From contig NZ_WOEY01000015.1 of the NCBI RefSeq assembly GCF_013177695.1, forward strand, positions 1 to 64,000: a stretch of DNA of 64,000 bases. The letters are read 5' to 3'. Source of the DNA: Paraburkholderia solitsugae. GTDB taxonomy: Bacteria; Pseudomonadota; Gammaproteobacteria; Burkholderiales; Burkholderiaceae. The notes below the pieces were generated by a model. The model searched no databases. It was not told the origin of the DNA and saw nothing but the letters and a program-made list of their open reading frames with translations. The position numbers and the translations under genes are program-made. Shown here piece after piece: positions 56,606-64,000 of the stretch. Every line of letters starts with the position of its first letter. Positions within the stretch are counted from its first letter, which is position 1.

Positions 56606-57082
56606 ATGGCCATGCTTCCAATCCATATGTACTTGAATGTCGTCGATGCAACACCACTGGTAGCCATCGACCTTATCATCGAGAACGAGACGGGCGGTTA
56701 TCTTCTCGGGCGCCGCGTCAACAAACCCGCCCAGGGTTTCTGGTTTGTCCCGGGCGGTCGCATTCGCAAGAACGAGCGCCTTGACGACGCCTTTCAGCGG
56801 ATCGCAAACGAGGAACTTGGTCGAGCCGACCTCAGACGGGCGGACGCTGACCTTCTTGGCGTGTACGAACATCTGTACGAGGAAAATTTTAGCGGGCAAT
56901 CCGGCATCTCGACTCATTACGTTGTACTCGGGTACAAGCTGCGGGGCACGATTGAACTTGCGAGTCTGCCCAACCTGCAACACACGGCGTACCGTTGGGC
57001 CACGGAAGAAGAGATCACGACTGATGCGGAGGTTCATCTGAACACGCAAGCTTATTTCCGTGGTCCCACGCTACGGTGCTGA
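56606..57082 (+). CDS. gmm: GDP-mannose mannosyl hydrolase (Nudix-like)
   Basis: A 158-residue protein of the GDPMH/WcaH type. VAIDLIIENETGGYLLGRRV, NKPAQGFWFVPGGRIRKNER, and the modified Nudix helix LDDAFQRIANEELG are typical; HYVVLGYKL follows. It releases mannose from GDP-mannose and may balance GDP-mannose and GDP-fucose pools, as in colanic acid loci. Start could be the second Met (MLPIHMYL). Confidence 0.9.
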   Translation: MAMLPIHMYLNVVDATPLVAIDLIIENETGGYLLGRRVNKPAQGFWFVPGGRIRKNERLDDAFQRIANEELGRADLRRADADLLGVYEHLYEENFSGQSGISTHYVVLGYKLRGTIELASLPNLQHTAYRWATEEEITTDAEVHLNTQAYFRGPTLRC

Positions 57083-57639
57083 GGTCGCTTTTCAGTGTGA
57101 CATGGACGCGCTCCTCGAATCTGGGCCGACTGTTTCGCCGAGCGCGCGAATACGTTGGCAAAATGGTTAGCCCGCGCATGCACGCGGTGGAGGATTAAAG
57201 AATTATCGTGTCCGTTAACGTCAGAGGTTGGTTGGTATCTGCCAACCTGTCTCCATGCACGCCGGTGCTCGCCCATACTTCCATTGCTTATTGGTTTCGG
57301 TGAGCGCTTCCGCACCTTTTAAAGCTCGTGTCTCCCACCGGTTCAATACATGAGCGCTTGTTTTGATCCTTCGAGATGTCGGACGGGGGCGGACAACACG
57401 CCTCGCGAAATACGTGTGTGGTCAGGCGTTGGAATTGGCGCGCACTGGAACTGACAATAGCGTTAGAGGCCTGTGGACCGGTGACGGTGCCCACTTCGAC
57501 GGACGGCACGGCGAACTCCTGGCGCGGGTCGTCAAGGAATGACACGAATACCGCAAAGGGTTGAAGCGTACTGGTAGCGCACAGGACTCACAGGCGCGGG
57601 ATTAATTGGTAACGGGGTTGGTAAGCGGGGGAATGATCG
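57083..57639. other. Intergenic stretch with no recognisable gene
   Basis: No gene seen. A lone GCCAACGTATT on the minus strand near 57150 resembles the regulator copy 2 box, but no -10 follows at the right distance. Confidence 0.25.
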
Positions 57640-57972
57640 ATGACGGAGAATGAACTCATCCAGGAGTCGGCCGCGCTGCGTGGTCAAGGCAAATATCGGG
57701 AAGCGATCGACCTCATCGAGGCGAACCTTGCGAACATTGAGGGGGACGTCCGACTCAATGCCCAACTCGAGGCATTTCGGGCCGCAGTAGAAGCCGGCGA
57801 TGCCGAAACGGCGCACGAATATGCGACAACGATCGCGGCCGAAGAACCGGGGCGGCCGAGCATCCTAACCGTTGCTCTGACCAACGGCGTATTAATGTGG
57901 CCGAGCAGGCCGGAAACGGTGGTACGGGGCGGCCACGCTCTGCCGCATGGCTTGGCCGTCGACCGATTGTAG
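57640..57972 (+). CDS. Small TPR-like protein
   Basis: A 110-residue protein starting MTENELIQESAALRGQGKYR. The first 70 residues look like two TPR-type helical hairpins (GKYREAIDLIEANLANIEGD and AFRAAVEAGDAETAHEYATT). The last 35 residues do not fit the pattern and may follow a frameshift. GGGGGAATG lies ahead of the start. Function unknown. Confidence 0.5.
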   Translation: MTENELIQESAALRGQGKYREAIDLIEANLANIEGDVRLNAQLEAFRAAVEAGDAETAHEYATTIAAEEPGRPSILTVALTNGVLMWPSRPETVVRGGHALPHGLAVDRL

Positions 57973-58056
57973 CGAGATCATCTGCTATGAGAGAGTGGGC
58001 AGGGGTAGCTTGAAGCGCTCGCGATCGCGTACGTGAGCGCAAGGAAATAAAAAGAA

Positions 58057-58082
58057 GCCCGCCGGACGAGGTGTCGGCGGGC
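58057..58082 (-). terminator. Second of two tandem terminator hairpins (minus strand)
   Basis: On the minus strand GCCCGCCGAC, loop ACCTC, GTCCGGCGGGC, then TTCTTTTTATTT. This is a strong G+C stem (one bulged base) with a T tract. Confidence 0.8.
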
Positions 58083-58091
58083 AAAAAGAAT

Positions 58092-58124
58092 CGAGGGGTG
58101 TCGTCGGACCGAGATGACCCCTCG
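58092..58124 (-). terminator. First of two tandem terminator hairpins (minus strand)
   Basis: On the minus strand CGAGGGGT, a 17-nt loop, ACCCCTCG, then ATTCTTTTT. It lies just ahead of the second hairpin at 58057-58082, so a minus-strand transcript starting near 58280 would end here after about 190 nt. Confidence 0.75.
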
Positions 58125-58265
58125 AATCGGCCAGTCGCTAGTATCGAGCGGTAAGAATGGCGCGGCGCGCAAATGGCGGTGATAGTTAATATTTTGTCCG
58201 AATTGGGCATTCGTTGCCATTCCGCAGGCTGAGAGCAAGGCATAGATCCAATCTTGAATAATCAT
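58125..58265 (-). CDS. Possible small protein or leader ORF ahead of tandem terminators
   Basis: A minus-strand ATG at 58265 has an excellent ribosome-binding site (GGGAGGA, 6 nt spacing) and starts MIIQDWIYALLSACGMATNA. The frame has no stop before the terminators, but a +1 shift meets a TAG near 58145, so the gene may carry a frameshift. It is divergent from the yjbH promoter at 58305. It could also be a short non-coding RNA. No family recognised. Confidence 0.35.
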
Positions 58266-58304
58266 ATCCGATCCTCCCGCATAGATTCAAAAAATGGAGT
58301 ATTC

Positions 58305-58364
58305 CGCCAACATGTTAGCTTTTTCCGTCAGCGGCATTCCGCCATGCAGCAATATGGATATGAT
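58305..58364 (+). promoter_or_regulatory. yjbH promoter with shared box
   Basis: CGCCAACATGTTAGC starts at 58305, the second half-site CCGTCAG is 21 bp on, and -10-like TGGATATGAT is at 58355-58364. Identity to the EPS promoter is high through the whole 60 bp and into GATGCACTGCAA downstream. The leader to the yjbH ATG is about 450 nt; I see no gene in it. Confidence 0.75.
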
Positions 58365-58824
58365 GCACTGCAATCTAAATAGACTTTACTCTGCGTTGTA
58401 GCGAGTCGTGGAAGCCGCTGCGTGAGGTAGTTCGATACTCTTTGCTGATCAACGCCAAATCGGCAATTTTTTGTGCGTAGTAAATTGTCAGATTTCCTTG
58501 AAATAAAATAATGAGATAGTTGTAATTGATTCGGTATGCTTAATTGATATGGTGGCAGGTATCGCCATGATACCATGGGGGGATTTTTATAATGCGATCC
58601 AGCCGTGGGGTCTTGTGAAAGCGCGTGACATGAAAAGACACGCATCGTCCAGAATTAGCGAGATTCAACACATGGCGACTGAACTGGATGTGGGCGTGAC
58701 GTAGCAGCGCGTGGGCTGTGACGGATATGTCGAGTATCAAACATCAAGAGAGGCTGATAATCGCTGCGATCGCGACAGGTTGGTCCACAGCAACGCGAAC
58801 TGATACAAACAATTAGAAATACAC

Positions 58825-61203
58825 ATGGCCATGAAATTACGCGGACAACAGCCCCGATCGGCGCCGAGTGCGCTGGCGCTTGCTGCAGCTTTAGCGTTCT
58901 CCGCTTCGGCGCAAGCGGCTGACCCTGCGCTCAATGCGCTCGGGCAGGCGGGTGGTTTGGTGATTCCGTATGCGTTTGCACTGCCCGAAGGGACCGTGGA
59001 AGCGCAGTACAACAATTACATTGACCCGCACTACGGAAAGCAGGCAACGGGTTCGCAGATGTACTGGGGCGCAGTGGGTTTGCTGCCTTATGTGGAGTTG
59101 TCTGGTGGACTCGCCAATTACCCGGCGAATGTCCCGGCGCCATTCAGCGACGCCGACCACTTCCTGTTTCGCCACCTGATGGGTGACGTCAAGCTCGAAG
59201 TGCCGAAGTTCTTTAAGTATCAGCCGAGCATTGCATTTGGTGTAACCGACATTGGCGGCCAGACGCATTTCTTCCGCTCGAAGTACGGCGTGGTGTCGCA
59301 AGCGTTTGGGCCGGTGACGTTGACTGCCGGTTACGGACAGGGCGATCGCCTCGACGGCGTGTTCGGTGGTGCGCAAGTTTCGCTGTGGAACACAGGGTTG
59401 TCGCTGCTCGCAGAAGACGATTCGAAAACGCCGTATGCCGGCGTGCGCTATCAGTCGCCGCGGATTAGCTGGCTAGCCGATGCGAACGTGATCGGCACGT
59501 TCACGCGGTCGATCCGTTCGACAGATGGGGTGTCGCCACGCACGTCGTTCTCGGTTGGCATTCAGATTCCGCTGGGTAAGCGCTTCAGCAGTACGCGTTG
59601 TGCAGATGGGTTGTGCGAAGGCCCGCAAGTGCCGGTCGCCCAGAGCGCGGATGCCGGCGATGACGGCCCGATCCGCCTCGCCAGCCTGCAACCGGTGGAC
59701 ATGCGTGCTGCCACCGCTAACGACAACGCGCTGGCCGCCGCGCCGATTACGTATGTGCCGCCGCTGCAGTCGTATGCGTCCGTGATGCTGAGTGACGTGA
59801 CGGCGCCCAAAGCGTCGGACGCGCCGTCTCCCGCCATTCCTGAAGCGCTGGATACGTCCGCGCTCGACGAAATCGCCGCGCAACTCTTTGCCGCCGGGCT
59901 CGAGCGTGTGCGTGTCGGGATGAGCGGTCGCGATCTGGTGGTCGAGTACGAGAACCATCGCTACAACCAGAACGAAGCTGACGCACTTGGCATTGTGCTT
60001 GGTGTGGCGAGCGTGAATGCGCCGCATGGCACCGACAAGATTCACGTAGTCATCAAGAAGGCTAATGAGCCGTTAGGCGAAGTCATTGTCGATCGAGATG
60101 CATTTGCGCAGTTCGTTGAGGGCGGCGCGCCGACGGCCGCAAGTGCCTCACTGACGATGCGCACGCGTCCGACGTACGACGCGGATTCGATCGCGTGGCA
60201 TGGCAACGAGCACACGCATGGGCTGACGCGGATTCAGATCGCACCGATCGTCAGTTACCTCTACGGCACCGAGTACGGCAACTTCGACATCTCGCTCGGC
60301 GCCAACATTCAAGGGTTCGTGCCGCTGTGGCGTGGCGCGGAGTTCTACGCGAGCTATATCGCGCCGATCTACAACACGAAGAACATGGACGAAGGCCGCG
60401 TGTTTAGCGATTACCGCTTGCGCGGCGGGCTGAATGCAGTCGCATTGGCGCAAAGCTTCTGGATCATCCCGCAAGTGTTCAACGTGACGTCGATCGGCAA
60501 GTTCGATTACTCGTATGTCGGCGTGCAAAACGAAACAACGATGTTTGTGCCGGGGCGCCCCGATCTGATCCGCTTGCGGCTCGCCTATCTGCACCATGAA
60601 CCGGGTCATGACGAATTGCCGAGTGAGAAGAATGCCGAGCTGACTTACCGCTGGGTGCAGCCGTCCTGGAAGTTGTGGATCGAAGCGGGCGTGGCGCGCT
60701 TTGTTGGCGGGGACAAGGGGCCGGAAGCGACGCTGACGCGCTGGTTCGACGACGTATCGGTGAGCGTGCATGGCGAGCATAGCGGACAGGGCACGTTTGT
60801 GGGCGCCGCAGTCAGTTTCCCGCTGACGTTGCGTCAGGGCATGAAGCCTGGGATCAGTCAGGTGTACGGCTCGGAGCAGTTCGGGCTCGACTTCCGCACG
60901 CGGGTGGGATCGACGAATTATCTGTCGACCAATGCGGACGAGAACATGACCTTCCCGTATAGCACGCAGCAGTACCTGCTGAATCAGGGCCGCTTTAGCG
61001 GCGAGTACTTCTCGACCCAGCTTTACCGGATGCGAGATGCGTATCTGCGCTACGGGCGGCCTGGTAGTGACGGAACGAAGCCTAAGCCGCAAGTGAGTGT
61101 GCCTGCTGCATCGACAGGCGCCGCGCTCTCACATGGCGTCTGCGGAAGCGGCTTTCAGGGTGTAAGCGATGGACGGGCGTTGGTGCCGGTCAATTGTGAA
61201 TGA
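58825..61203 (+). CDS. yjbH: YjbH-family outer-membrane EPS protein
   Basis: A 792-residue exported beta-rich protein (DUF940 family). The signal peptide ends AFSASAQAAD. The mature N-terminal part has LGQAGGLVIPYAFALPEGTV and an alternating beta pattern (GYGQGDRLDGVFGGAQVSLW). The middle (about 345-420) is a mixed domain with AAQLFAAGLERVRVGMSGRD. The C-terminal half is barrel-like. Related proteins act in export or modification of EPS at the outer membrane. The promoter shares its box with the EPS operon. A probable lipoprotein gene follows 19 bp later. Confidence 0.88.
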   Translation: MAMKLRGQQPRSAPSALALAAALAFSASAQAADPALNALGQAGGLVIPYAFALPEGTVEAQYNNYIDPHYGKQATGSQMYWGAVGLLPYVELSGGLANYPANVPAPFSDADHFLFRHLMGDVKLEVPKFFKYQPSIAFGVTDIGGQTHFFRSKYGVVSQAFGPVTLTAGYGQGDRLDGVFGGAQVSLWNTGLSLLAEDDSKTPYAGVRYQSPRISWLADANVIGTFTRSIRSTDGVSPRTSFSVGIQIPLGKRFSSTRCADGLCEGPQVPVAQSADAGDDGPIRLASLQPVDMRAATANDNALAAAPITYVPPLQSYASVMLSDVTAPKASDAPSPAIPEALDTSALDEIAAQLFAAGLERVRVGMSGRDLVVEYENHRYNQNEADALGIVLGVASVNAPHGTDKIHVVIKKANEPLGEVIVDRDAFAQFVEGGAPTAASASLTMRTRPTYDADSIAWHGNEHTHGLTRIQIAPIVSYLYGTEYGNFDISLGANIQGFVPLWRGAEFYASYIAPIYNTKNMDEGRVFSDYRLRGGLNAVALAQSFWIIPQVFNVTSIGKFDYSYVGVQNETTMFVPGRPDLIRLRLAYLHHEPGHDELPSEKNAELTYRWVQPSWKLWIEAGVARFVGGDKGPEATLTRWFDDVSVSVHGEHSGQGTFVGAAVSFPLTLRQGMKPGISQVYGSEQFGLDFRTRVGSTNYLSTNADENMTFPYSTQQYLLNQGRFSGEYFSTQLYRMRDAYLRYGRPGSDGTKPKPQVSVPAASTGAALSHGVCGSGFQGVSDGRALVPVNCE

Positions 61204-61222
61204 CTTTCTTTGGAGATAGGCG

Positions 61223-61963
61223 ATGAAGCTTCTTAACGGCGCCACGCTGCGCACGCTGCAGTTCGGATCGATAGTGCTTGCGACCAGTGCGCTGGTTGCG
61301 TGCGGTGGCGGTAGCAGTAGCGGCAGTTCGCCGGGTGCAACGGTGAGCGGTACGGCCGCTGTTGGCGCGGCACTGGCTAATGCAAGTATCACGCTGACGT
61401 GTAAGAACGGTTCAGGCAGCGCGACGGCTAATTCCAACGGCGCGTACTCGGCGACGTTCGCGTTTGACGGTCCTTGCACGATTACGGCGACCGGCGGCTC
61501 CACCACGATTCACTCGCTTGCGGCCGGCGCGGGTACGTACAACGTGACGCCGCTGACGGAATTGTTGTTGGAGTACTTGGCTGGGCAATTGGGCACGACC
61601 GTTAGCGGGTTGCTCGCTGGGATCACTTCGAACGCGACTTATCAGAACGCGCTGTCGAATAGCACGGTAATCGCGAACGCACAGGCGGCCGTTGTCCAGT
61701 TGATCAAGACCCGGTACGGGATCACGCTTTCGTCATCTTCGTTCTTGACGGTTTCGTTCACGCCAGGGCAGGCCGGCGCGGATGCGGATCTGGACACTTT
61801 GCTGACTGCTGGCGCGATTACCGCGAATGGTCAGCCGGCAGCTTCGTTGACAGCCGCTGCGACAGCGGCGGGGGCGGCAGCGCCGATCTCCGGCGGGGGC
61901 AACGGCAGTGGAGCCACCGGTGGAACGGGTGGCACCGGTGGCACGGGAACCACAACGCAATAG
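61223..61963 (+). CDS. Lipoprotein with Gly-rich tail
   Basis: A 246-residue predicted lipoprotein. The signal peptide ends in the lipobox LVAC followed by GGGSSSGSS. The first part looks like a carboxypeptidase-regulatory-like beta domain (GTAAVGAALANASITLTCKN and SNGAYSATF). The second part is Ala-rich. The C-terminus is a Gly/Thr repeat (GGTGGTGGTG). GGAGATAGG precedes the ATG, and the 19-bp gap to yjbH indicates one operon. Function unknown; a partner of YjbH is likely by position. Confidence 0.7.
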   Translation: MKLLNGATLRTLQFGSIVLATSALVACGGGSSSGSSPGATVSGTAAVGAALANASITLTCKNGSGSATANSNGAYSATFAFDGPCTITATGGSTTIHSLAAGAGTYNVTPLTELLLEYLAGQLGTTVSGLLAGITSNATYQNALSNSTVIANAQAAVVQLIKTRYGITLSSSSFLTVSFTPGQAGADADLDTLLTAGAITANGQPAASLTAAATAAGAAAPISGGGNGSGATGGTGGTGGTGTTTQ

Positions 61964-62194
61964 TTTTCACGTACGGAAGCAGAAAATCGGGCCGCCGGAC
62001 CGCTTCAGGTTCCCAACGGAGCAGGGCCGGCCGCTCGCTAAAGAGCCTTTGTCCAACACGAAATCGCTCTAATAAGCCTGGAGGGTATTTGAGGCTTCGT
62101 GTCGCGATGGTCTGGATTGGATAACGATGGTCTTTGCGATTCAGCCGCGAAGATCTGCGAACGGAACAGCAAGGGCTTGACACGTTAAAACCAA

Positions 62195-62503
62195 CTATTC
62201 GTAGCCGAGCCTGTGACTCAGAATGGGCGCGAAAAAGAGTGCAATTGCAGACCCCGCTGCCTTACCCTCGAACTCCGCGGCCGCAGCAGCGGCCCTCATT
62301 CCATACAGGTGCGTGGACAGATCGAATAGCTGAGGCAGGCAGTAGAACACCGCGATCACAATGCAATAAGCTTGCATGACCGACGTGCGCCAGCCTTTCT
62401 CGAAAGCGACAGCAGCGGCGACAATGCGCAGAACGCCGAATAACACGAGCGCACCCACGGCCGCCTGTTCGCGGAGCAGATACTCTGGAATAAACTCACC
62501 CAT
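62195..62503 (-). CDS. Small hypothetical membrane protein
   Basis: A 102-residue protein with three likely membrane segments: AVGALVLFGVLRIVAAAVAF, VMQAYCIVIAVFYCLPQLF and AAGSAIALFFAPILSHRLG. The short lead MGEFIPEYLLREQ is polar. Family not recognised. It stands alone between the yjbH operon and the third GlxA-type regulator. Confidence 0.55.
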   Translation of the reverse strand: MGEFIPEYLLREQAAVGALVLFGVLRIVAAAVAFEKGWRTSVMQAYCIVIAVFYCLPQLFDLSTHLYGMRAAAAAAEFEGKAAGSAIALFFAPILSHRLGYE

Positions 62504-62742
62504 AACTTCCCGTTCACCCGGTACGTTAACCCACCTGGACCATCTGAAATTGAAAGCCGCTCATTCGAACGTTGCCGTCGGACGCCGGCCGCTGAGGACA
62601 ATCGGCCTTCGGAATTGAGGAACGATTTGACCGGTTTTGATGTTACCGAAACCGTACCCGGGCAATGAAAGCGCGGCTGAATGAACCACAATATTGGCCG
62701 ATATAGTCAAGCGTTGCGCTCCGTAAAGCGGGCGGGCGCTAT

Positions 62743-63190
62743 CCACGCGCGGCCCTTCTTTTCAAACGGGCGACTTCCTCGATAAGTCGGTTCTGCGCAT
62801 AGATAAGCGCAGCGCTAATGTTGGTAGGTGGCCCGGTGATATCGTCCCTCGCCAGGCGAGCGCCATGACATAGGAAAGTTTGTCGCTCGACGAGTTGGTT
62901 GGGAGGGTGAGGGCCGGCGACAAATGTCGGGCTTGGGTCTGCTCGGCAAGCAAACTCGTTTCGAATTTCAGTGCTCTGAGCAGCGAGATGTCGTCGCAGA
63001 GCAGTGCGTTGCTGAGTCAGTATGGAATGGGAAGAAAGGGCAGTGGGACGCTCCTGCCTTCGATGATGCCGGGTATGAGCGCAGCTTCGCTGTCACCCGG
63101 ATCGATATTGAGCACGTCTGGCGCTGCCTGTTCGATGCCGCTGGCAGCCATGGCGGCGGTGCCGCCCGGATTGGACTCGTGTCGTTGATG
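62743..63190 (-). pseudogene. Possible decayed gene with in-frame stop
   Basis: On the minus strand one frame reads GIEQAAPDVLNIDPGDSEAA and on to LPFLPIPY, a TGA at 63017-63019, then continues protein-like (ALLCDDISLLRALEIRNEF, ending NRLIEEVARLKRRAARG and TAG). The ending looks like a helical C-terminus. No family is recognised and no start is clear. This may be a gene inactivated by one stop, or chance. Confidence 0.25.
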
Positions 63191-63212
63191 CGGCACCTGT
63201 GCTTGAGGCCTT

Positions 63213-64000
63213 CTACAGTGCCACTTCGTTGCGCATCCGATAGTCCGTCGGTGTCGTCGCCAGATATTTCCTGAAGAGCTTCGACAACTGCCCGCCGCTG
63301 CTGATACCACAGCGGCGCGCGATCTTGTCGACTGGCAAACGCGATTCAATAAGCATCCGACAACTCATGTTTAATCGTGCGCGAAGTAGATAGTCGGAGG
63401 GTGTCATACCGATCTCGTTCTTGAACCGGCGCAGGAAGTTGCGTTCGCTCATCGCCGCGACATGCGCCGCATCGTCGATCGAGATGGGACGATCGACGTT
63501 CGCTTCCAGCCAGCGCGCCGACGCCAGGATCTTCTCGCTGATCTGCGGCGCCGTGCCAAGCGGGATCGACGAGCTGAACGGTGTGTTGGGTTGCGGGGCA
63601 ATCGACTCTGCAACCTGCTGTGCCAGATCGGCGCCGAGATCCTCTTCGACGATGCGCAGCGCCGTTGATACGGCGCCCGGCGCTTCTGTCAGCGACCGCG
63701 CTGGACGCAGACCGTGCGCTTCAATACCGCCATAGAGAAGCGGACAGTAGCGACTGGGCAGCCCGGCTGCTTGCAGCAGCAACTGGCCTTCCGCGATCGG
63801 ATGCACGATCTCGCTGAACGGATGCCTGCGGCGCAGCCAGTTCCCCAACCGCTCGTCGCGGCACGCCTGCTGTACGCCCGCACCGCCGGCAATGAACAAT
63901 AGATGTGTCTCGTTCGTGCCTCGGTGCGACTGGACGTCGTCTGTCCAAACAAATACCGAAGACGAACTGGCGATGCGCCCGCCCGCGGCGGAAAGCAGCG
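63213..64000 (-). CDS. GlxA-type AraC-family regulator (copy 3, cut by window end)
   Basis: The minus-strand frame is open to the window edge, so the N-terminus and promoter are missing. Visible parts match copies 1 and 2: GGRIASSSSVFVWTDDV, LFIAGGAGV, then the AraC-type HTH pair (ISIDDAAHVAAMSERNFLRR, VDKIARRCGISSGGQLSKLF) ending TPTDYRMRNEVAL. With the other two it frames the EPS region on both sides. Confidence 0.9.
   Translation of the reverse strand, partial: LLSAAGGRIASSSSVFVWTDDVQSHRGTNETHLLFIAGGAGVQQACRDERLGNWLRRRHPFSEIVHPIAEGQLLLQAAGLPSRYCPLLYGGIEAHGLRPARSLTEAPGAVSTALRIVEEDLGADLAQQVAESIAPQPNTPFSSSIPLGTAPQISEKILASARWLEANVDRPISIDDAAHVAAMSERNFLRRFKNEIGMTPSDYLLRARLNMSCRMLIESRLPVDKIARRCGISSGGQLSKLFRKYLATTPTDYRMRNEVAL

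Noticed and set aside
57144..57160. GCCAACGTATT on the minus strand
   Set aside because: No -10-like sequence 50 bp downstream and no minus-strand gene there.
61305..61316. Second GGCGGTAGC match
   Set aside because: It lies in the coding sequence for the Gly/Ser stretch after the lipobox, not in a leader.
1..64000. CRISPR arrays, tRNA or rRNA genes
   Set aside because: No regularly spaced repeats and no cloverleaf or ribosomal sequence noticed on reading; a covariance search was not possible.

Overview
The window looks like an accessory region of a Burkholderiales genome, most likely Paraburkholderia, Caballeronia or Burkholderia. The evidence is the codon use and moderately high GC, the Burkholderia-type porin, the GlxA/AraC regulators, the set of insertion sequences, and an exopolysaccharide (EPS) gene set resembling both cepacian and colanic acid loci. 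No rRNA, tRNA or CRISPR array was seen. The organism assignment is an inference from protein resemblance.

Region 1 (1-2.3 kb) is a graveyard of mobile-element debris: a transposase C-terminus, the 3' end of a group II intron (maturase/HNH tail plus domain V), an ABC-ATPase relic and a transposase relic. Region 2 (2.3-15 kb) is a catabolic island. It has a MarR-like regulator and a minus-strand operon (Rieske oxygenase, its ferredoxin reductase, an M20-like protein, an amidase). Divergent from it is a plus-strand set (NCS1 permease, porin, zinc-type dehydrogenase, cupin, bacteriohemerythrin, SDR). An NCS1 transporter combined with an amidase suggests a nitrogen-containing, probably heterocyclic or amide, growth substrate; its identity cannot be read from the sequence.

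Region 3 (15-29.4 kb) is a patchwork of insertion sequences (IS6, IS5 and IS1182 families), a truncated response regulator, two GlxA-type AraC regulators, galU, rmlC and a tandem pair of unknown paralogous small proteins. Region 4 (29.4-47.9 kb) is a Wzx/Wzy-type EPS operon: manC, an initiating glycosyl-phosphate transferase, wza, wzb, wzc, GDP-fucose synthesis (gmd, fcl), glycosyltransferases, two acyltransferases, wzy and wzx. Region 5 (48.5-57 kb) has a glycoside hydrolase-like exported protein, glf with a partner glycosyltransferase, a decayed wcaI copy, an exported repeat protein, ugd and a GDP-mannose hydrolase. Region 6 (57.6-64 kb) has a TPR-like protein, yjbH with a lipoprotein gene, a small membrane protein and a third GlxA-type regulator cut by the window end.

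The most interesting signal is a shared promoter architecture. An identical-spacing arrangement, with a box CGCCAACATGTT, a second half-site 21 bp further on, and a -10-like TATGTAYGAT starting exactly 50 bp after the box starts, occurs upstream of the EPS operon, upstream of yjbH, and upstream of both internal GlxA-type regulator genes. In the first regulator an IS5-family element sits inside the -10 region with a 4-bp target duplication. The EPS leader also carries an ops-like element (GGCGGTAGTGT). Together these outline a candidate autoregulated EPS regulon.
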